From JACTMI01 sp964618415 (GTDB lineage: Bacteria; Acidobacteriota; Thermoanaerobaculia; Multivoradales; JAGPDF01): a stretch of 25,318 nucleotides of DNA. The DNA lies in contig CAZUAT010000051.1 of the NCBI GenBank assembly GCA_964618415.1, forward strand, positions 1 to 25,318. The letters are read 5' to 3'. A model generated the notes under the pieces. The model did no database searches. It saw only the letters and a list, made by a program, of their open reading frames with translations, and was not told the origin of the DNA. Position 1 is the first letter of the stretch; each line of letters opens with the position of its first letter. The position numbers and the translations under genes were made by a program. This document shows positions 23,601 to 25,318 of the stretch, piece after piece.

Positions 23601-25318
23601 AGGCTGCGGATCTCGACGAGCTGCGCTTCGTCGGCGAGGCGTGCGCGCAGGTGGCCGGTTCGCGCGCGGTGTTCGGGCTCGAAGCGGCGCAGGACCTCGG
23701 CCTCGATGTCGACGGCGACGGTGCGCTGTCGGCGGCCGAGCGGGAGAAGGACTGGGCCCTCGTCGCGCACGGGGTCGGCGGGCTGCTGGTCTACGACGTG
23801 ACCGACCGCGCCGAGCCGCTCCTGCGGGTTCGCGTGCCGCTGCCGGGCACGGCGCGGCATCTGGGGCTCGATCGCCAGTCGCTGCGGGTGTACGTGGCGA
23901 CAGGCAGCGCCGGGCTGCTGGTGGTCGACCTGTCGGGTCCGCTGGCCGTGGGCCTCCTCGACGCCGATGGCGACGGGATCGACGATCGGGTGCTCGAGCA
24001 GATCGCCCTGCCCGGAGTAGCGGCTGGCGCGCCGGTGGCGATGCTGCCGGAGCTGGGGCTGGTCTTTGCCGGCGGCGAGGGCGGGGTGTCGTCGGTGGCG
24101 GCCGGTGCGCCGCGGCTCGAAGCGCTCGGGCTCGATGTGGAGGGCAGCTGGCAGCGCGTCTCGCAGCTCGCGCCGCTCGGCGTGCCGGCACCGGGCAGCG
24201 ATCCGCGTTCCGGCGCGGCGGTCGTGCGGGTGCGCGCAGCCATCCCGGGGCAGTCCACCGCCACGACAAGGATGCGGATCGCCGGCACGTCGCCGGCCGG
24301 CCTGACGTTCGACGAACCGGGCGGGGATCCGGACCTGCCGCGCACGGAGCTGGCCGGCGAGACGGACGGGCTGCGGCTGCAGCGGCTGTCGGATCGGATC
24401 TGGGAGGCGGGCTCGTCGGTCTATCTCTCGGAGCCGGTGGCGGTGGTGGCCGATCTGCGCGCGGCGCACGGCTACCAGCGCACGGCGCGCGAGAACGATC
24501 CGACCGTGCCCGGCCACTGCGTGCGCTGCGACCGTGCCGCGCTCGGGATCGACCCGCAGGCGCGCGAGCTGCTGTCGGGCGACGAGGTGCGGGTGACCTT
24601 CGAGGGGCCGCTCGGGCAGCGGCTGATGGACCTGTACGGTCCGGCGCGGCTGGCGGCGGCGGAGCTGGCGCTGCCGTCAGTGCGCTGGGAGACAGCGCCC
24701 TCGCTCCGACAGGAGCCGACGCTCAATCCGTCCCATGGAGGCGGAGAGGTCGTTCCGGGCACGCTCCTGCACTCGGGCGAGTTCAGCCACGACGCGACAG
24801 ATCTCTACGTCAAGAGCCGCGGAATCGACTTTGCCTTCACCCGCAGCTACCGCAATCAGACGGTCGGCTCCGGACCGCTCGGACCGGGCTGGGACTTCGC
24901 CTACCGGATGCGTCTGCGCGGGCTTCCGACCGGCGACGTCGAGCTCTACGACGGTCGGGGCCGGCGCGAGACCTTCCGCAAGGTGGGCGCCGAGTACGTC
25001 GCCCCGCCCGGCCGCTTCGTCGACCTCGAGCGCACCAGCTCCGGCTGGCGCCTGACCGATCCGTCCCACTCCGTCGTGACGTTCGATCGCCACGGCCGCA
25101 TGACGTCGATCGCCGACGCCGTTCGCCAGAGTGAGACGAGCGGCAACGTCCTCACCTTCACCCACGATGCCCGCGGCCGCCTGACGGCAGTGACCGACCC
25201 CCTCGGCCGCCCCTACGAACTCACCTACGCCGACGACGGCCGCCTGACCGAGGTTCGCGACTTCACGGGACGGACGGTGCATTATGGATACGACACGAGC
25301 GGGAGGCTGGAGACGGTC
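14681..25318 (+). CDS. Giant secreted RHS/YD-repeat protein, 3' truncated (at least 3,546 aa)
   Basis: One frame runs from GTG 14681 (alternatives GTG 14597, ATG 14633/14642/14651) to the window edge with no stop. Residues 1 to about 31 form a Sec signal peptide (RRGVLAALALMAATVAPAAG). The order after that is: LamG-like jelly-roll (33-236); three copies of a three-Ig supermodule (237-990); two more Ig domains (991-1157); Big_5-like (1158-1262); an Ig and another Big_5-like domain; carboxypeptidase-regulatory-like/TTR domain (1449-1540); IPAGAL-type ZU5-like segments near 1550, 1808 and 2228; Big_5-like (2025-2124); Big_6-like Ig near 2134, 2509 and 2808; LVIVD propeller (2661-3150); a linker containing CVRC; DUF6531-like segment (3360-3487); first YD repeats (3488 on). 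RHS/YD proteins form hollow beta-shells that can enclose a C-terminal toxin. That end is not in the window, so toxin function is inference. Confidence 0.9.
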   Translation, partial: MTRLERIWSGARRGVLAALALMAATVAPAAGQVAYSDSFDSCGGDPPGWFDSAPGNPVQEAPGQFKVWPDPRSSQNRAFGKQGASNSYTHYRNATFSSSSAFEWTGRVYRERTASLVGMMFFSTAPSPVAYFQLGQVASNGTVKLTSVNRGALTGDVETGVVLTPEKWFRFAIAAAPTASGVRITASVWEDGQPQPANWQLDATAPGHPEGWLGLWASGNGRKLWDDFEAVGGGGSGEPLALEFRESGLPLEDGALFARAVTPVISTSGGTEPIDVVATLDGAPFVSGTAVDTDGDHTLVAEASDAAGGSATASVQFTIDRTGPVFLSILPPDGTVLAEPSVTLSGEVPGAATVTVDGAPAALSGGLFTAGPFALAEGERNFLLVATDAAGNSTERLHGLVRDSMPPQLAVQAPTPGAIVSATPIAVSGTAVDPRLATVTVNGQTASVGGAVWVLSALDLDPGPNAIVVRAVDTVGNAAEVALTVTLDAEPPVVQILESGLPLVDESLFDRPVTPIIVVEDATAVSVEATLDGTPFSSGTTIMAEGEHLLAVLATDAGGSTTAVSVRFRVDTTPPAFASTSPEQGALVATEELTITGVVNGAVAVTVDGVPANLSGDAFTAGPFALVDGPRTFQLAAVDDAGNSSTLALAIERDGTAPTLAVTEPGPGTAVSAATIEVSGTVADPHLDEVRVAGIPAVVASGQFTAADVPLAEGGNDLVVVARDTVGNSVEVTVSVVRDSEPPVVVLTEAGVPLVDGALFARAVVPAVEVTDATEVTLVVQLDGQPFVPGTSVTAEGERRLDVEATDAAGNQTARTVRFSIDTTPPVLVDLAPPSGTITSEATVVVAGRAIGAVTVRVDGVEVALAGESFSSSPIALAEGERTLSIVATDSAGNQATQALVVVRDTTAPTLTISQPAAGAVTGTPSIEVVGTVADPNLEAVTVNGIAAAVTGGSFVASGVPLAEGLNTLTARAVDRAGNAAETSRDVERDSVAPTVAILDPAAGTVVPDATIEVRGTAADDHLDRVEVQGTTAALAGEQWSIEVALTEGENTVVARAIDTLGRQTEASVVVRRDSTAPELTITAPAEGARIAAAEVVVEGTVAAEEGLTVTVNGVAATVVGESFSATVPLAEGENRLIARARDAQDNTGTRTRTVWRDDAAPRLLLADPPDGAIGLGADSRFRLTFSEPMAEPVAGALLLEAGDGAPLATTLTRSGAVIEAVPVAPLPSDATLYLRLTTALIDLSGRPLEAELLLTFQTSDGVAPAPPVVAPVPPERLCGPSVSIAGSAEPTGIVEAIGGAWPVSAPVDSAGGFELTIPLATERPNAITLSVVDPSGNRSDGVALTVIHDCAPPRVLAALPAAQEVTLVFSEALDPASIVGAVAVDDLHGPLDGAELLGADGASIVWSAVEPLPEHAIRVEVSTAVTDLAGNPLAYPWSQVVSAGSAGSFLAGIVLDDATGRPLEGVRAQVVRTNGAPPPSPWPEQTTGADGRFSLAVPAGTHQVAFERVGYTTAHRVVTTEPDGGTDLFDPRLAPLGPPETIDSGGALLVREAAPGGIAALTLDVPAGAYTAPTGVALVSLSEQGLPALLPYGWSPRAAVWWWSAVPPTAPSTLAVALEPGLAPHRALVRFDLSSLAWRVEQLIDPAAVQLVVESTGDGVFAIADADPAPFTVPAPVVGQLLSSLPPPPFDLVSAATILFTPETVLPDQTALADVSYAGSDEAPSGTPLTLAIAEQLELLDGSTRIEPAYPADLILYRSTDGAAGSVFRLKPSEAARLLPLDEGEEQVSVTHYAGETVRGNVLGPDGGTVTDEDGNRIEIPAGALLAPTPVSIATFDPNSTGVALPTWLEAVAALDVDLSGRTLALPATLSFAVSPAPEAGERGLVLHRFATADGPRWRPVAAALPAVGGWGSAIDAPSGWPGVRSGGLFLLARAVAPFGYFSGRVFDVTGDLLDDAAVDAATSGTLRQRSGPGGSYLLPAPIGVTSVTAHEALHGNAVTVDSDIPSDAALVPLDLALAVVAPTVVAIVPPDGAVDVPVGVEPQITFSEPVDPATVTAIELRTVAGSVVPIDRIVQGGLVTLVPHGDLETGTQHELYVGTGLRDRQGYGIVAPASSTFTTVAVAAPGGLDPSRVLLYEPEASGRSRVQGLAGAVDAGLLVFVENLSRFTSTESMEAGPSGQFELWIEAAVGDHLRLHVIVPGANEVVLTLGPYRTTDGRGAWIGPAGAVITTVDGWTLDVPDGAFATSTRVSVTPRPASAPAPAQPETFSRTAGFMLDFGGASATKAIQLRLPAPPNTPDIDHLVLREVSGLGRRGWMLHAFARLDGDSLTTAEVAAPALREGDGEEGVAGRGGPEAPPESLRPPGSAAMLPGLAFAGNYTVSQPTAPLGYFAMPLVAGVEAVIETSFEGLLTVVNGAIEQLLGGDALLIPTLLGAPVSFTIFDLGSGFVLFEGEFEPPADDGSTTELPPALYADQQPPLPVGASPVRLLRLTAEAGRTGTLGPGLSYVVTDDSLAVTGSASSAPAGLKVRLIGLDDTLTAFTTAGTDGAFSIDVPVTVGHRYLLAIGARITGGTALRVEFSEAMAAGFVGLDVRDASGASLAPLVTADGTAARALIRPRGAWRAGEKLQLELKPELADASGNRWERQLVVELEVEASGVLDTYTLGRAQDLARLGNLLFVAADEQGLAVLDVSDPAAMTGVLPGGATFLFPMQDLVRGVAVDPHGRVLVAGGGSRNFGILRIFDPLRLPEILAAPDPIAERGRAWRGTTIVSDQVGGSGTQLPPGYPRRVTALSNDLTSIWTAGQTAPDGLTAELLDPPSPGERRRVRVAGDGAAPHAPVTLRNLDRLGWERVDANGSGGFIVELAAEPGDRLELLRNRESYAYVATLGAGIELVDVNRFYEAEDTPSPGWSDVVGLYSGAGDPNLILCNQQVPELSSALIDLGGLFEAEAVPQLTAVSLVAYRGLALVGSEAADLDELRFVGEACAQVAGSRAVFGLEAAQDLGLDVDGDGALSAAEREKDWALVAHGVGGLLVYDVTDRAEPLLRVRVPLPGTARHLGLDRQSLRVYVATGSAGLLVVDLSGPLAVGLLDADGDGIDDRVLEQIALPGVAAGAPVAMLPELGLVFAGGEGGVSSVAAGAPRLEALGLDVEGSWQRVSQLAPLGVPAPGSDPRSGAAVVRVRAAIPGQSTATTRMRIAGTSPAGLTFDEPGGDPDLPRTELAGETDGLRLQRLSDRIWEAGSSVYLSEPVAVVADLRAAHGYQRTARENDPTVPGHCVRCDRAALGIDPQARELLSGDEVRVTFEGPLGQRLMDLYGPARLAAAELALPSVRWETAPSLRQEPTLNPSHGGGEVVPGTLLHSGEFSHDATDLYVKSRGIDFAFTRSYRNQTVGSGPLGPGWDFAYRMRLRGLPTGDVELYDGRGRRETFRKVGAEYVAPPGRFVDLERTSSGWRLTDPSHSVVTFDRHGRMTSIADAVRQSETSGNVLTFTHDARGRLTAVTDPLGRPYELTYADDGRLTEVRDFTGRTVHYGYDTSGRLETV
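14777..15388 (+). other. LamG/concanavalin-like jelly-roll domain of the RHS protein
   Basis: Residues 33-236 begin DSFDSCGGDPPGWFD and contain paired strands with SAFEWTGRVYRE, FQLGQVASNGTVKL, EKWFRFAIAA, VWEDGQPQPANWQLDA, GWLGLWASGNGRKLWDDF. This outline fits concanavalin-like lectin/glucanase jelly-rolls, including the late G-x-x-G-L-W strand and final D-D-F. It may bind glycans. No catalytic residues can be assigned. Confidence 0.6.
15389..17650 (+). repeat. Three tandem copies of a ~251-residue three-Ig supermodule
   Basis: Residues 237-488, 489-739 and 740-990 each contain Ig types A, B and C in the same order. Type A opens ESGLPLEDGALFARAVTP, ESGLPLVDESLFDRPVTP and EAGVPLVDGALFARAVVP. 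Type B carries VTVDGxxxxLxG and LAEGER or a variant. Type C carries IxVxGTxxDPxL and ends with RAVDxxGN or ARDTVGN. Corresponding glutamates are encoded at 15416, 16172 and 16925, giving periods of 756 and 753 bp. Copies are diverged in DNA but clear in protein. Confidence 0.9.
17651..18151 (+). repeat. Two extra type-C Ig domains after the supermodule array
   Basis: Residues 991-1074 and 1075-1157 start SVAPTVAILDPAAG and STAPELTITAPAEG. They follow the type-C pattern (IEVRGTAADDHL; VVEGTVAAEEGL; LAEGENRLIARARD). They extend the array without A or B partners, giving A-B-C three times and then C-C, eleven Ig domains in all. Confidence 0.85.
19025..19300 (+). other. Carboxypeptidase-regulatory-like (TTR-fold) domain in the RHS protein
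   Basis: Residues about 1449-1540 show FLAGIVLDDATGRPLEGV, then TTGADGRFSLAVPAGTHQV and FERVGYTTAHRVV. This is the classic pattern of the family that fills residues 900-2059 of the neighbouring protein. Here it occurs once, upstream of the propeller and RHS shell. Confidence 0.8.
22661..24130 (+). other. LVIVD beta-propeller of the RHS protein
   Basis: Residues about 2661-3150 contain LVIVD-type blades: LFVAADEQGLAVLDVSDP, YVATLGAGIELVDVNRF, WALVAHGVGGLLVYDVTD and RVYVATGSAGLLVVDLSG, with an insert carrying a Big_6-like Ig (about 2808-2886) and acidic loops. In RHS-related proteins a propeller ahead of the shell can act as a gate or binding platform. That role is inferred here. Confidence 0.8.
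23705..23740 (+). other. EF-hand-type calcium loop inside the propeller
   Basis: The twelve residues DVDGDGALSAAE (3009-3020) match the canonical EF-hand loop: D at 1, 3 and 5, G at 6, S at 9, E at 12. A related acidic loop, DADGDGIDD, is encoded from 23960 (residue 3094 on). Both probably bind calcium. Confidence 0.75.
24758..25318 (+). other. DUF6531-like entry segment and first RHS/YD repeats
   Basis: Residues 3360-3487 include HSGEFSHDATDLYVKSRG, FTRSYRNQ, GPLGPGWDFAYRMRL and an LYDGRGRRETF strand, the usual entry to an RHS shell. From 3488 the YD pattern begins: FTHDARGRLTAVTDPLGRPY, YADDGRLTEVRD and YGYDTSGRLETV. The repeats continue past the window edge. Confidence 0.92.

Noticed and set aside
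20015..24517. 1,500-codon open frame on the minus strand
   Set aside because: Antisense to well-supported propeller, ZU5-like and Ig domains of the RHS protein. Arginine-rich composition and no domain pattern.
22615..25134. 839-codon plus-strand open frame in another phase
   Set aside because: Arg/Gly/Ala-rich out-of-frame product overlapping clear LVIVD and DUF6531 motifs.

Overview
The window is a G+C-rich bacterial segment with strong G/C preference at codon third positions. It is almost entirely filled by two very large, co-directional plus-strand genes for exported multidomain proteins. The organism cannot be named from the sequence. High G+C, Sec-type signal peptides and giant mosaics of Ig-like, Calx-beta, carboxypeptidase-regulatory-like, LVIVD-propeller and RHS modules would fit Acidobacteriota, Myxococcota or related large-genome bacteria. 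This is inference only.

Layout. Positions 1-94 hold the last 30 codons of an unidentified upstream gene. Positions 95-473 are a non-coding spacer of visibly lower G+C. It contains a weak hairpin after the upstream stop, a small A/T-rich hairpin, a 12-bp perfect palindrome and a perfect 10-bp-stem hairpin. Positions 474-14600 encode a 4,708-residue secreted protein. In order it has a signal peptide, an N-terminal region of unknown fold, a helical island, 13 carboxypeptidase-regulatory-like (transthyretin-fold) repeats, two SbsA/Big_5-like domains, Ig-like domains with a glycine-rich module, a Calx-beta domain, a jelly-roll domain, four more Calx-beta domains, a second copy of the Ig/glycine-rich block, a beta-propeller and a terminal Ig-like domain. 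Positions 14681-25318 encode a second exported protein of at least 3,546 residues, open at the right edge. It has a signal peptide, a jelly-roll domain, three tandem copies of a three-Ig supermodule plus two extra Ig domains, Big_5-like domains, one carboxypeptidase-regulatory-like domain, ZU5-like segments, an LVIVD beta-propeller with an EF-hand-type loop, a DUF6531-like segment and the first RHS/YD repeats.

The two genes are separated by 80 bp, or overlap as GTGA if an upstream GTG is used. They share several domain families, so they are probably co-transcribed and may act together at the cell surface or outside the cell. The second is an RHS/YD-shell protein whose C-terminus, where such proteins often carry a variable or toxic domain, lies beyond the window. 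Its order of TTR-like, Ig-like, propeller and YD-shell elements resembles that of animal teneurins and, in part, Tc-toxin B/C components. No mobile element, RNA gene or CRISPR array was seen.
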